A stretch of 64,000 bases of DNA from contig OX637287.1 in assembly GCA_951799445.1 (NCBI GenBank), positions 6,076,001 to 6,140,000 on the forward strand, in the 5' to 3' direction. This DNA is from Pseudisothecium myosuroides. Lineage: Eukaryota; Streptophyta; Bryopsida; Hypnales; Lembophyllaceae. How positions within the stretch are numbered: position 1 is the stretch's first letter; the number at the start of each line of letters is the position of its first letter. Both the position numbers and the translations under genes were made by a program. The notes below the pieces were generated by a model. It was given only the letters and a program-made list of their open reading frames with translations. It ran no database searches and was not told where the DNA came from. Shown here in pieces: positions 9,896 through 22,253 of this stretch.

Positions 9896-12800
9896 ATGCA
9901 CTTCAACGAAACCGGGGTTGGATCGCTCGAATACATTGATTCTACCAGGAACGGATCATTGAGTTGCAATGGTGTTGCAACGATGTATGGCGAGGCCACT
10001 GTTAGTAGTCATCAGGGGAGTGAGTTCCCCGACGCGGCAAGTTCAGACACCGGCCACACTTCCAGCAGCAGCACCTCCTCTCGAGGCTCTTCGACTCGAA
10101 TGGAAGACAACCACGAGTGGGGCAGCGATTCGGGATGGAAGAACCACGGCTTGTCGACCTCGTCTTTGAAGGCCTTGGAGAACGTGGTCATGCAAGTTTT
10201 AGAGAACGTGCGGGCTTCGGGATATGGCGAGGAGGTGTGCAGAGAGTTCCGGGAGCACTTCGCCCGTCTGCCGGCTCGGTAAGGAGGCCACTCTTGCTTA
10301 TCCATTTGATGTTTCGTCGCAGTGCATAACATTCTTCAACTTCATTGTAGAGCATCTTGAATGCAAGCTTGCCCATGTATTGTGGGCCACTGTGACACGG
10401 ATATATTCTTATTGCAGTGCTACTGTAGAAGGATCCCCTCCTTTCCCATTCAAGAATGTTATGTGAGTTCTCAGCACTGGATTACTTATGTCACGTGCTG
10501 GACCTGCCGTTTGTCTGTTACTCGAATTTTGCAATCTTCTCCGCCGTTAATTACATTGACAATGGCAGCAATTAGCTCGCTGGAAACGACAGAAAACCTG
10601 AGAGCTTTAAACCTCGGTTTTCTGTTGCGCAGTGAATGTTGTTGGCAGGTTTAGTGCTTTCACTGCCAAACCCTTACTTTTTACCACTAAATGTGCGACT
10701 TTGATGTGCCTAGCGGTTGTAATTAGAATAGTGACTGGTGAGAGTCTCCGAATTTGGATTGATGAAACTGTCTCTTGGGCTTATCTGCTGGAGCTACAGA
10801 GATTCAGTAAGTCTTTGGCTTTCACTGAGCTATGGATCAAATTCCTTTTACTTTATACAGGAAGGAGATTGAATCGATCTCACTTATCTCGGAGTCCTTA
10901 AATTTCTTGTAGGAAGGCAAATTAGCAGATAGCGTGGACTGGGGGTTCCCATTCGGCGGTTTCCATATCATGAATCCGTGAAAGTATATTACAATGAACC
11001 AAGTGTAGAATTATCGTCAATCGTGGCATTTAGCTATGCCGTATCTGTTTGTATTGATGAGTAGCGAGATTGAATAGATTGAGCCACAATTAAACGCTAT
11101 TAGCAGAAGGAAAAGCTTGCTGTATAGTTCTACAATTATTACGCTTCTGTGGCTAACGAATATAACCACGATTCTTTCTAGATTTAAGGTTTTCAGCTGC
11201 AAGGAAGAGGGCAGGGCACAGCAGTTTTGAACGCACCAATGTTATTTGCTTTGAACCTAGTGTGATTGGGTGACTGAGAGATTACATGTAAGGGGTATCG
11301 AGTGATCTTCGGTTGGAGTGAAAGTGGTCGTGAGACTAAGAAGATCTCTTATTTGAGTACTTGGATCTCTGCCAATTCTAGGGAATATTGATGAGAAGGC
11401 CTCATGTTCCTAAGAAATCTCTCATTTGCTGATTTCACTGTCAAATTTCTGCAGGTACACTTTGAACATAGATCCTCATAGCCATGAGGACGTGCTGCTT
11501 CACATGGAGTTGCTGCAGGAGGCTCGAGAAGCAGAATATGTCAATAGTTGTAGTAGTTATGGTGATTCTGCCGCCCCAACTCCCTTGGTTCATGTACGGA
11601 AAGTGCTGCTGCCGGGGTCCGGGTCACATCCTGGCGATGCGTTAGATGGCTCTGGTCCCTCGCCCGCATCTTCGCCTAGAGAAGGGGCAAGTCGCAGGAG
11701 AGTACGACAGGTCCCAAGGCCTGCCTTCGGGTCTGGATCAAATCTGGTAGGGTTGGGACTTTGTGGTAGGTCGGAGACGGTATTATGCAGGTCCTATTCA
11801 ATCCCAATTCGAGGAATGGCTCCCCGACACTTTCCTCCTGGAGAAACATCACTGAGCTGCAGTGGCCCGCAGCACACTATTCCCCGTCCTGCATTTGGAA
11901 ACTTTTCTAACGCCTTGCATAATGATGACGAAGGCATTGGGAATATCAGCGAACATGACAAGGCTTCGCCACCCTTTGGCTACGAAGTGACTTTTGCTAC
12001 CACCGATAGACAAGGTCTTCTGAAATACTTCACAGCAGCTCTCAGCGATTCGCATCTGCAATTGAATATCAAGGTATGTCAGAGTCGCTTTCAAGCTCAG
12101 TATTAGATACTGTGTGTGAGGACATTTTTCCCTTGTCATCCCTGCTCGCCCATTGTTTAATGTGAGGGTTCTGACGCCTTGAATGCTATCTTACAGAGCT
12201 TTCTGCTTGTTCACAGGAAGCTCACGTGTTCAGCCTAACGGACGGAATGGCATTGGAGGTTTTTGTGGTTGAAGGTTGGCCCGGAGATGAGGTGAGTATT
12301 TTCTCGTATTAATTTTTTGGCCCATGGGTTGTGAAGGATTATTCGTGCCCTAACTAGTTGATGCCGGAACTCCATATGGTGATTAATCTTTCGAATATGT
12401 GTGGTTTGTAGGCCGAAGAACTTAGGCATGCAGTTTTAGAGGCTTTAGAGGAAAAGTCGGATGTAAGAGGAATCCGTTTTAGAGATCCTACGTTGCGAGC
12501 TGCTGCTGAAGCCATTCAATACGAAGACTGGGCTGTGGACTACAATCTGGTATGTTCGTGGTTCTATGCAGACTATACAGATTTGTGCTCGTGAACTGAA
12601 CATAAATAAGTACCCTTCTTAGCGTATTAATGGAATAATTGAGTTCTTCGAATCAAATCCTTACGTGACAGGTCGGTTTGATGATTTCATAATTTTCTAC
12701 TGTGCAGCTCGAGATTGGCGAGAAACTCGGAAGCGGGTCTTCCGGCGGGTTATATAAGGGAAAATATTTGTCTCAAGATGTCGCAATCAAAATAATTGAG

Positions 12801-15178
12801 ATAGCTGAATACAGTACTATTGGTATAGATTCAGATACTCATCGGTCTGCTCCAGCGGCTGAGCGGCTGCAGATTTTCAAGCAAGAGGTTTCGATTATGA
12901 GGTATGGGTGTGGGCAATTTGTTTATGTAGTGATCTAGTTGGGATAGTCTTCGTCATCTATTAATGAGCAAATAGGTTCAGATTTTGATCTCGTATGTAT
13001 GTTATAACTGGCACCCGGATAACGGTTCTGTTAATCTGCGTTGGCACTTAGAGTTTGTAAATATCTCTTTCTTAAGTGTATTGAACAATCTGGATCCCGG
13101 ACCACCTTCTCACTTGAATGGGAAATATTTGGATGCAGATTAGTGAGACACAAGAACGTAGTGCAGTTCATTGGCGCTTGTTCAAATTGGCCGAAGCTAT
13201 GCATCGTTACTGAACTAATGGCTGGTGGCAGGTGAGCAATTTTCAATCCCTACCAGATCTGTATGGTTCTTGTCTACTCTGCCTGGTGTTTGCATCAGAG
13301 TGTGCACGAGACATTACGAATAGCTAAGACTGTAGTTCCATGAATTCTAATGATTAGGGATGTCTGCTGCTACATTTAAGTGTAACTCAACGATTCATTT
13401 TACTGTGGCATATTATATGATGGTCCTCATGATAGTGAAATTTGATTCAGAGTGTCACCCTGTAGCCTCTGGCAACTCATTGTATTCTATGTCTGGGTGC
13501 AGTGTCCGAGACTTTCTTGATCGTCGAATGGGGGGCCTAGACATTGCGTCAGCAATAAAAGTCTTTCGCGATTCAGCGAGAGGGATGGATTTTTTACACA
13601 AGTGAGGGTCTATACCTTAGTAAAGCAGATCTGTTGTATTTCTTTAGAACAAGAAATTGAGAGGAAATTGCCCTTGAATTCGGGTATCTTCTGTCGCCAC
13701 CAAGACAGTGAAAATTTCTAGGTGGCCTAATAGATGTTTCTACTATCACTAGAATGTCAATCTACTTCATTGTGTCAGTTTATTCCTGCGAACAGGCATC
13801 TCTTTAACAGTCCTCAGGTCTTATTTGGTAAGGGAATATCAGTTGTTTGCATGTATCTCCTTCTAACGTAACTATTCATTGGAACAGGAGGGGGATCGTA
13901 CATAGAGACATGAAAGCTGCAAACTTACTGATTGATGAGCATGACGTAAGTCACTCTCCCTATACTCAGCTTATTCACACTTTACTTCTGTGCACATGGA
14001 GTGATGATGGATTTCTGATTTAAGATACAAATTGTCGCTCTTACAGGTCGTCAAAGTTTGTGATTTTGGTGTCGCTCGCCTCAAGCCCGCCCCAAGCAAT
14101 GCGGCTGAAAAATGCCGTTATGCCGCTGAGATGACAGCCGAGACGGGAACCTACCGGTGGATGTCCCCTGAGGTATATTGAATAGAAATCGTACGAGTTG
14201 CATTTATCGCATGAATTTCCAGAGCCTTCCAAATTGAATAGCATCAGAACCTTGAGATCTTGTAGTTGCTTAAGATAGCCTTTCATGCTGAACCATAATC
14301 GAGGATTTTAATCGTTGTTAATACTCTGTTGCTATTATTGTAATACAGATGTTAGAGCATAAACCTTACGATCATAAAGCAGATGTCTACTCTTTTGGGA
14401 TCACAATGTGGTACGTACTGTCCCTGAATCTGATATCAAAGGAGTTGTGTCCCTCTATACTTGGATTATGTTGTGATATTCTATTCTATGTGTTCAATTG
14501 CCAAACATGTCTGACATCTGTCGCTAATCGGGCATGCTTGTGTGACGGGGAACAGGGAAGTGCTGACTGGTGACATACCTTACTCTGGCCTGAGTCCTTT
14601 GCAAGCAGCAATTGCTGTTGTTCAACGGTGCGCACCAATTTCCTTCACTCAATGCTAAGAAAGACATTTTCCCAAATTTATGAGATTTCATCAGCGTCAC
14701 AGTGTTAGATCCTATTGACGATACCTTTTTATGTCTTGTGAGTACTCATATGAACACATGGCATGAAGTTGAATATTGGTAGTCTAACAGCATTGATAAA
14801 CCTTGTACGTGTCTGGTTTCAGGGGCATACGTCCAGAAACTCCACCTTATGTACCTGATGTCCTTGTAACCCTAATGCAAAGGTGCTGGCACAGCGACCC
14901 TAGGGAAAGACCAGAATTCAGCGAGGTAAAGAGTTATCTTGTATTGCCTTACAATTTGCAAGTTAAACTGGTCTGAAAGAAATTTCAGGACAATTGCACA
15001 TGACATTGTTAGAGAACTTGTGGAACGAATTTATGTCTAATCTTCTGTGTCTACTCATGATGACAAATCTTTTGAATTGGAGCAGGTGCTACGCACACTG
15101 GAGAATATGGTTATCCCAATGCCTTTGAGGAGAGTAGCGTCTCGGAGGAGGGCAACCAACGCATCCTTTCGGTCATGA
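9896..15178 (+). CDS. ACT-domain Ser/Thr/Tyr protein kinase (STY8/17/46 type)
   Basis: This predicts a cytosolic dual-specificity kinase of the plant STY family; Arabidopsis members phosphorylate chloroplast transit peptides of preproteins. Exons: 9896-10278, 11455-12073, 12217-12291, 12412-12549, 12708-12901, 13139-13231, 13503-13601, 13888-13945, 14047-14172, 14349-14410, 14556-14627, 14823-14925, 15086-15178. All phases agree, giving 704 codons. The ACT domain is at about 303-390 ([17 protein letters not shown]). In the kinase domain from 406: glycine loop GSGSSGG 413-419, VAIK Lys433, HRD Asp541, DFG Asp559 and TYRWMSPE at 588-595. MSPE replaces the usual MAPE and HRDMK the usual HRDLK, both conservative. 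The frame is open upstream to a GTG, and the first in-frame ATG (9896) is used as start. At 704 residues it is longer than the roughly 550-575 usual in Arabidopsis, mainly through a Ser/Arg-rich linker at residues 145-300. Confidence 0.92.
10279..11454 (+). other. Intron 1 of the ACT-domain kinase gene
   Basis: This is a 1.18-kb intron between donor CG/GTAAGG and acceptor TTTCTGCAG/GTACAC. It splits the codon for Arg128, just before the [16 protein letters not shown] block of the N-terminal regulatory region. It is much longer than the other twelve introns of the gene. Only spurious open frames are present. Confidence 0.8.
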
Positions 15179-15910
15179 TCTCACTAGTATATCCTTGAGA
15201 AAACATTCAACCTTCCTGACCCTGAAAAACATGTGGAGTCATCCAATTTTGTAACTGTAAATACCTTTGACTTCATTTCTGGTATATTGGAGGTAGTTGC
15301 GGTATTTTGGCTCTTCTTATTTAACAATGATGTTCGGTTGTTCTTTAGTCCTAGTGATCGCTGTGTTAACCTGTAGGCTGTCTACCTTAGTGTTGCATTC
15401 CTGTAAATAAATCGATTCTTTATTTATAGAGGAGTAGTCTTTCGTTGGTGCTCCTAGGAACCTCACACCCAGTATTTGCATGTGAGATTTTGTATGAATA
15501 TGAGGCGTACAGTGAATTGATGACACAGGAAATAGTTTGGAGGTCACTATGAACCTTACGATTATTGTCGGCATTTGGGCGTGTGTTGAGAAACCAGCCA
15601 TGCGGGAAAATTCTCCCCTGATAAGAGAATGGAAGGGATGAGATATTTCAGATCTCATTGTTTGTATTGCCTTGACTTCGATTAAGTAAGTCATATAGTT
15701 TTAGAACGTTGTAGAAATGACTCCAGAACTTTGTTAATTCTTTCGGGAACCAGCTTCCAGGATGTACGTGTGGATCTCTAGATTTCAGCTTGCGTCGGAT
15801 TGATAGCTACACCACTGCTGGAAATCTGCTACTGCCAATTATTAGAGTATGCAATGAGGGACCAGGAGCCGGAGTTTCAGAAAATCACAGGACGAAATCC
15901 TTGGAGCATC
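15179..15910 (+). other. 3' flank of the kinase gene
   Basis: Probable 3' UTR and downstream sequence, moderately AT-rich, with AATAAA-like AAATAAATCG at about 15404 as a candidate poly(A) signal. No gene seen. Confidence 0.4.
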
Positions 15911-15919
15911 AAAACTAAG

Positions 15920-16130
15920 GTCTGATGGAGTTTGGTGTTATGTTCCTTTTGTACTATTCTTAGTTGAACGGCTTCATCTGACACCATGACACCATGATGA
16001 AGTTTGGTGCTGTGTTTCTTTGTACTATTTTTAGTTAAACGGCTTCATCTGACACCATGAGTCCATGACATCATGGAGTTTAGTGTCTTTTTGTACTATT
16101 TTTAGTTAACCCCTCCTCTGACACCATTGT
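15920..16130. repeat. Three diverged tandem copies of a roughly 73-bp unit
   Basis: The units share GAGTTTGGTG, TTTGTACTATT and TTAGTTAAACGGCTTCATCT followed by GACACCAT. They begin at about 15925, 15998 and 16072. The third copy is shorter and diverged (TTAACCCCTCCTCTGACACC). The array lies about 750 bp beyond the stop of the kinase gene. Non-coding. Confidence 0.8.
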
Positions 16131-16890
16131 TACAACGGGGATGACCTTTACGAGTGACTCTAATAAGTGTGTCCCCTTTTATGTAACATTTAACCTTGAA
16201 ATGCTGAAATGCCAATATAATTGGAAAGTGGTTGATGAATAGTTGAACAAGCCTTTATCTAATTGAAAAGTGGATGATTTTCATCCAAAGTTTTTTTTGG
16301 AGAGTTCTTTGCATATGTATACATCACATGGTAAGGGGAAAATCCTCATTGAGGAACTATAAAATTTTCTAAAGAAGAAATGCTAAATTCATGAATTGTA
16401 GAAGATGCCTCCTAGTGTGTTTGGCAATGCCTACTTCCTATATTATTGATCTAAATTTCAGTCTTCAAAATGATCTTTTTAAATTTCAATTCAACTAATG
16501 AAATAAACCTTATTAAGTCTACTTTCTACTCCAATTTGAAATTTTGTAAAATTCCTAAAATTGTGTATTTGAACTTAGGGTCTATTACCACATTCTATTT
16601 AATTTTCAATTATAGAATGATATAGAAATTTGGTTTACACCATGATGTTCTACATTATAATATATATCAATGTAGAAAATTTCGTCTTATTTTGTACTCT
16701 GTATTTAATATGAATTATTTTTTAAAATTTCTTCAAAAATTCATAATAATTTCAAATTTTCAAAAAAATTCTGAAATTTTAAGTTGTGTAGGCAAAAAAA
16801 ATTGCATTCATTTTCAATGGCAAAATGAAGCTTTTAAATAGAGGACTTTGATGTTTTGACCACACGATCATAGGCACCAGCATTTCAAGG
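16131..16890. other. AT-rich intergenic DNA
   Basis: AT-rich sequence with no open frame or repeat structure I can name. Confidence 0.5.
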
Positions 16891-17038
16891 TTAACCCTAG
16901 AAGGACGTTGAGGATCCAAAGTATCTAATGGATGACTTTATTGTTAATTGTAAAAATAAACAATGCACCTATTGGTTTAATAATCAGAGCATTTTGATGA
17001 CTACCTTGGTCATGGGGTCCGTGTCCTTCAAGGATTAA
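16891..17038. mobile_element. Short TTAA-flanked element, piggyBac-like, 148 bp
   Basis: The left end TTAACCCTAGAAGGACG and the right end GTCCTTCAAGGATTAA are imperfect inverted repeats. TTAA is at both borders, and CCCTAGAAGG resembles the CCCTAGAAAG terminus of the insect piggyBac. The element is too short to code for anything. It lies 46 bp from a second element whose left end is nearly identical. Confidence 0.5.
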
Positions 17039-17083
17039 GTTGATGATTCACATTTATACGGTTCATGCAAACATAAGTACATC

Positions 17084-17564
17084 TTAACCCTAGAAGGATG
17101 CCACGGACACTACATGTCCAATGGATGATTCCACCTAAGTCTAGGATGGAAAAAAATATTTTTCCATCCAATATTTTCTTGGGAAGTTGCTTGAGTACAT
17201 TTTTAGTGAATAGTATTGCAAATTCCAACATTATGGTATTATTGACTTTTCTAAAGAAGATGCTTAATCCATGGATCCTTGTAGTGTATTTTATAATATA
17301 CATCTATAGTGAAAATTACAAATTCTTCAAATATATTTTGTATTTGATATGAATGTTCTTCATTTTTTTCCTTAAGAAATTCACAATAATTTCAAATTTT
17401 TCCCAAAAAATTTGAAAATTTATGACTTGCAGTGGACATATGACTTCATCTCTGAAAATAAATATGTAATTTTTCCTTCATATCTTGTTGCAAAATGGAA
17501 GCAAACAGTGTGATGGACAGTGAGGCTTGAATCAGTGGTCATGGGCCTGTCCTTGTAGGGTTAA
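17084..17564. mobile_element. TTAA-flanked element, piggyBac-like, 481 bp
   Basis: The left end is TTAACCCTAGAAGGATGCC (17084). The right end is CTGTCCTTGTAGGGTTAA (ending 17564), which inverted reads TTAACCCTACAAGGACAG. Both borders carry TTAA. The first 16 bases are shared with the neighbouring 148-bp element at 16891, so one may have formed from the other. The small open frames inside (17028-17352) have no recognisable content. Confidence 0.6.
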
Positions 17565-18259
17565 AAATCCGTGGTTTTATTGCACTTATCAAACCCCACC
17601 CGCTTGTATGAGCTCTTGTTGTCCTAACCGATACCGGAGGCTAAGTTTCGTGAAATACTCTAGCAAATGAGGCTAAAGCGGTATCTTATTGTGTCTACAG
17701 AAAAGACGCGTCCCAAGTTGTCACAGAGGTGACTAAGAATACTCTTGTAAAGATACTGCAAGGATCTGGATTCACCTGCAACCACAATTCAAAAGACACG
17801 ACCTGAAACATAAAACACTGGAAGACATGGATCGGGTGGAGAGACTCCCAAAATGCTGCACAGAAAGGCTTTTACATGTTACAAAAATCAAGAACCAAAC
17901 CTTTCTAAAGTCTCTTTTGCACATGCTAGACATAGGGTCACCCAAAAGAGCAGAGCATATTTGCAACGGGTGACACAAATCATCTGAAAACCCAAGCTCC
18001 CTGTGAGAAGTACTGATTTAATGTAGTAATGTAGGAGACGTCTGGTTCATGATACTAATTCCACCCAATGGCATACCTTCACCCGACACAAAAGCTAACA
18101 AATATCCTAATCAGCCTGTCTCGTACTGAAAGGTTGTAACCATTGTCAGCTTCGCAAAAGCAATACGACCGCCCCTCAAAACAAAGCAGATGACATTAAC
18201 CTGACCTCCTTTGTGAAGCGATTGCACGGAAGACAAATCCTTGGGCCAAAAAAGGGTCA
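17565..18259 (-). other. 3' flank of the chloroplast SecY gene
   Basis: Sequence just downstream (on the minus strand) of the SCY1 stop, of genic base composition, probably the 3' UTR and terminator region. No separate gene supported. Confidence 0.4.
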
Positions 18260-21200
18260 TCACTTGGGTCCGCTTAAATTATCGACATCATAGAATTCAA
18301 TCGTCTTGTACTTCTGTGACACAAGCTCAGCTTGAACCTTTCGGGCTGTGTCAGTAGCAGAGCCCACAAGGATGAGAACAGAGGTTCCTGCAAATCCGCG
18401 AAAAGTGGACAAATGAGTCACTCCTTCCACAAGAAACGGAGCCAAGGCCATGACACCAAGGAAGGCTGACCCCAGCACTGATATACGTCCCAAAACCTGC
18501 ACAGAAGCAGCAAGCAGTTCAGGATTCTGTGCAAACGTTACACCAGTTCGCAAGGGTGACAATTTCTTGCACTTCGGATGACCTTTCCATCAATTCAGTA
18601 ATAACCACAGTATCATCTGAGCTTCCAAATACTCATCTGGGGGGTAACACCAGCGTGACAATTACAGCAAGAGCAACGCAAGTACAACTCAAATACAAAG
18701 AGTCTCACAGTTTCAATGAAGGCAGCTGTCGCTTTTCCAGGTCGAACAGACGGAATGGAAGCTCCTTGGCGTTTTAACTGGTCACTCACATCCTTAGGAT
18801 CCAGCTGCAAGAATGTATAGAAGTAGTTGAAGAATGCAATTAAAAGAACGTTTGCAGGAAGATACAGGGACCCTGCAATAATCACGCACACCACTGTCAA
18901 TCACACCATACCCGTACATAATAACATGCTGTCAGATTCCACGCCACGTGTAAAGGACGTACTTAACAGCACCGAAGGTAAAGTAGGGGTTTATGAAAAC
19001 CTTCGAGTAACGTTTGAATTTAAAATCGACATATGCAGTCTTACCCTGCTTTTGCAAATGTTGCTATCAAATGCAAATTCGAGCAGTGAAATAATCAATC
19101 CCTAATGTCCAAGTGGTTAACACTTCGGGTGCCAAGTAATATACCATTGGGGTAGAATGCAACAGCCGCATCCTTCAAAACTGCAAGCCCCGTAAACTTT
19201 GCTGCTGAAGCAGGGAGGGCAAGCAACGAGGAGGAGAAGATAATCGGCATTACGCCAGAGCTATTAACCTGCAATTCACAAGCGATATAGTCTCAGTCTC
19301 AATCATAAGCCAAATACTGAAGCTGTTCTTGCCAATCGTGGGATACACCTACCTTAAATGGAAGATATGCAGATTTTCCTAATCCCTTGCTGCTGGCTTT
19401 GAATCTGGAGGCATAATTGATGGGGATTTTTCGTTCGGCCTCCTGCACGCACAACAATGCAACAACACAGTTAACAATCACAGGGCTGATAGCATGAAAA
19501 GCCAAGAAGAGATTGGGATGGAAATTCTTACAGAAGAGAAATTCCCCACCTGCACGTACACAATACCGAGAACGAGGAGGAGAAACCCCCCAATGCTGCC
19601 GACCAACCCGGGATAATTGCCATCGGTCACAGCTTGGGCAACAGTCCGACCTATTGACGAAGGCAGGTAAGAGACAATGTTGGTAAAGATGAGAAGCGAT
19701 GTGCCGTTGCCAAGCTTCAAATCTGAAATTTTCTCCCCAATGAGCATGGTCACTACGGCTCCTAGTGTTAGGGCTGCCACTGCCGAAAACGCCCACTCCG
19801 CCGAGAAGTCCGTCACATACGGCCGGATGTACGTTACTTGACCTACTGCCTGTCAGCCACCAGGATATCAATACTTGCAAAGGTAGGATGCCCCACATTG
19901 TTGGATCACTTTGTTGCTTCTGTGGTAACTCAACAATCTATCACATTGTTCACGAGCTTGTTCCTTCAACAAGTTCTAAAGGCCTACCACACCATGCTCT
20001 TCATATTCTTGTCTAGAAAGGAGTTATCCCATTAATAATGGTGTGTAACCTCTCTGTCGACCCCCACCCCACCCCACCCCACCCCACCACTTTGAATTCC
20101 TGAAACCAACGGAACTGCTCCAAATATTTGACTTTGGACAAAAAGAAACCAAAAAAAAGCAAGGGATCGAATGTTTTTTGTACCGCTTGATATGCTAAAA
20201 CCTTTGAAACTACGATTTGAAATATTCGGGAAACTTCGACTTGAGAGAGCAAGGTTAAAGCCAAATATGGGCGGACGTCATAAGCACAAAGCAGAGTTCG
20301 AGGTTGGCCACATTCTGGAAGATGCAAGAGCAAAACAAGGAGCAAAACAAGGAGCAAAACTGACCTGCATGATACCGAATCCGACGGAGGCATACTTGGT
20401 CCACTGCAGCACCTTCTTTCGCCCGGCCTCTCCTTCCTTCTTCTGAAGATCCTGCAATTTGGGAAACACGGTCCCAAGAAGCTGCACCACAATTTGAGCA
20501 TTGATGAACGGAACAATGCCCAGTGACGCCACACCAAGCCGGCCAATACTTCCCCCAGAGAATGTGTCCAAGGTTCCCAACAGGCTGTTGGAGTCGAGGC
20601 TTCCTTGGAAGGCTGAGCGATCCACTCCCCAGAGAGGGACATACGTCCCAATTCTGGACAATATCAACCACCCCAGGAGCAGCAGAAACTTCTCAGGCAG
20701 TTTTCCCTTGAAAAAATCGCCAAAATCCACACTCTTATCCTCCATGGCCGCTGCGCACATCCAACCACAGCTCTTGTCGATTCAGCGCGAAACCCAGCTA
20801 TTGTCTGACATTGAAAGCTTTAAGTACAGGAAACTAAAACCTCCCATTCTCAAATTGCATTACAAATTGATACATGTTGATAAAAATTTGATATTAACAA
20901 ATTTAGCTTTTGCAAGAAAGTGATCTCCCCATAGCTCTATAGTGACCTCCCCCAAACCACACTCCTGCATATGTTAAAATGCTCAAATAGTATCCTCTAC
21001 CTTAGTCTCTTTCAAGAAACCCTAAATTCCCGCATTGCAGCTAAAATTCTACGCGTGTGTCATGCCAAGAAGAATTAAATTCGGAATTCTTTGCTACATT
21101 GCAATCAAGCAGTACGAAATTGAAGGATTGTGGGTGAGAGGAGTGTACCTGCTGCGCCTCTGGGCGAACCACCAGAACCGGACCTCGACATCATCAAAGC

Positions 21201-21464
21201 AGATTGAATGGCATTCCAAGCAAATGCAGAAGCTCCATCCTTTTCGAGCTCCAGAGGATCAAACATCCAATCGCCTTCGGAGCTCGACTCTCTGTCCACC
21301 GCAAGAGCTGCCTTGCAACCCAAAGCATGCCTGCCATGCCGAAACGACCCCGTCTGGATGTTCCGCAACCGAGTCCCACGAAACGAGCTGCGTGACACAG
21401 AGCTTCTGAAAACGACTCGACTAGTTGCGGGGACTGCAAGCCCGAGAGCTGAAGCCATTGCCAT
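18260..21464 (-). CDS. SCY1: Chloroplast SecY translocase subunit (SCY1/cpSecY)
   Basis: This is the channel protein of the thylakoid Sec translocase, working with cpSecA and cpSecE to insert and export thylakoid proteins. Exons on the minus strand: 21464-21149, 20750-20365, 19849-19550, 19442-19353, 19268-19145, 18872-18709, 18496-18260. Phases agree and give 538 codons, the expected length. Residues 1 to about 60 are Ser/Arg-rich with few acids, typical of a chloroplast transit peptide. Recognisable SecY blocks include FLLLLGWLILSRIGTYVPL, ISDLKLGNGTSLLIF, EAERKIPINYA, QLKRQGASIPSVRPGK and FRGFAGTSVLILVG. The C-terminal TDTARKVQAELVSQKYK is diagnostic of SCY1 rather than SCY2. The start is the first ATG after an upstream in-frame stop; a second ATG lies two codons on. 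Intron 2 carries a C-rich array listed separately. Confidence 0.93.
20061..20090 (-). repeat. (CCCCA)n microsatellite in SCY1 intron 2
   Basis: About five CCCCA units lie within the second intron of the SCY1 gene. On the transcribed sense (minus) strand this reads as GGGGT repeats, giving at least four runs of four guanines separated by one base, a textbook quadruplex-forming pattern. Confidence 0.9.
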
Positions 21465-22213
21465 AGTCACAACAAGCCTAGTCGTATTCTACGCTCTTGG
21501 ATTGGCAACTATCGGAATTTCCTCATGGACAGTGGCAACAATGGGGTCCTAATTTCAAAATTCTACCAAATTCTTCCAAATTCTGCAAAGTTCTCCAAAT
21601 TTCTGAAAAATTCTATCGAAAAGCGCGCAAATGAAATGGTGTTGTTTGCAAAGCGTTGAAGATCCTGGAGCGGAATTATGGGTGCAACAGTGCGGAATTG
21701 ATGCAATGCAATTCAGTGCGGACGACGCACAAGCGAGGGAGCGCGCGAGAAGCGAAGCGAAAGGCCTTCTGTGGATCGGGTGGAGCCAAGCCAGGGTATC
21801 TTACCGGGTATCATACACATGCGTGTCGTACCGGGTATACCCTACGTGAAGGACATAAATTAAGTCATTTTTGTAAAAAAGTGCGACATGTCATCTTGTC
21901 AATGGTGTAAGGTGACGTGGACCTCTGAGAATCTGACGTTAAAATTCAATTTCGGCACTTAAGTAGCAAATCAGACCTTCGCGTACGGTATAGTGTATCA
22001 TCAGTGTTACATAAATATGATCCCATTTTCCTTCCGTTCACAACAAAGGACCCGCTCATTGGTTTTTTCACTCAAGGGAAACATTAGAATTTGTTATTAT
22101 TGCTGAATGTGATTTGCCACTAGATACTAGGGTTTTTATTCCTTGTCCTAATAGTGTATTATTGGTTTTAAAAAATGATTTAAAATTTATTTTTGTGATA
22201 AAGGATTTTTGAA
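21465..22213. promoter_or_regulatory. Upstream region of SCY1
   Basis: This is the presumed promoter and 5' UTR of the minus-strand SCY1 gene. It contains a run of AAATTCTRCAAATT-like repeats at 21555-21615. A short genic-composition block at 21620-21850 has overlapping open frames but no recognisable protein. Confidence 0.35.
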
Positions 22214-22253
22214 CAATTGAGATATTTTGGGTATTTACAAAATATCTCAATTG
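22214..22253. repeat. Perfect 15-bp inverted repeat hairpin
   Basis: CAATTGAGATATTTT at 22214 is followed after a 10-base loop by its exact reverse complement, ending at 22253. It lies in AT-rich intergenic DNA and is not next to a stop codon of a known gene. Confidence 0.8.

Noticed and set aside
18529..19105. Plus-strand open frames within SCY1
   Set aside because: Shadows of SCY1 exons and introns on the other strand.
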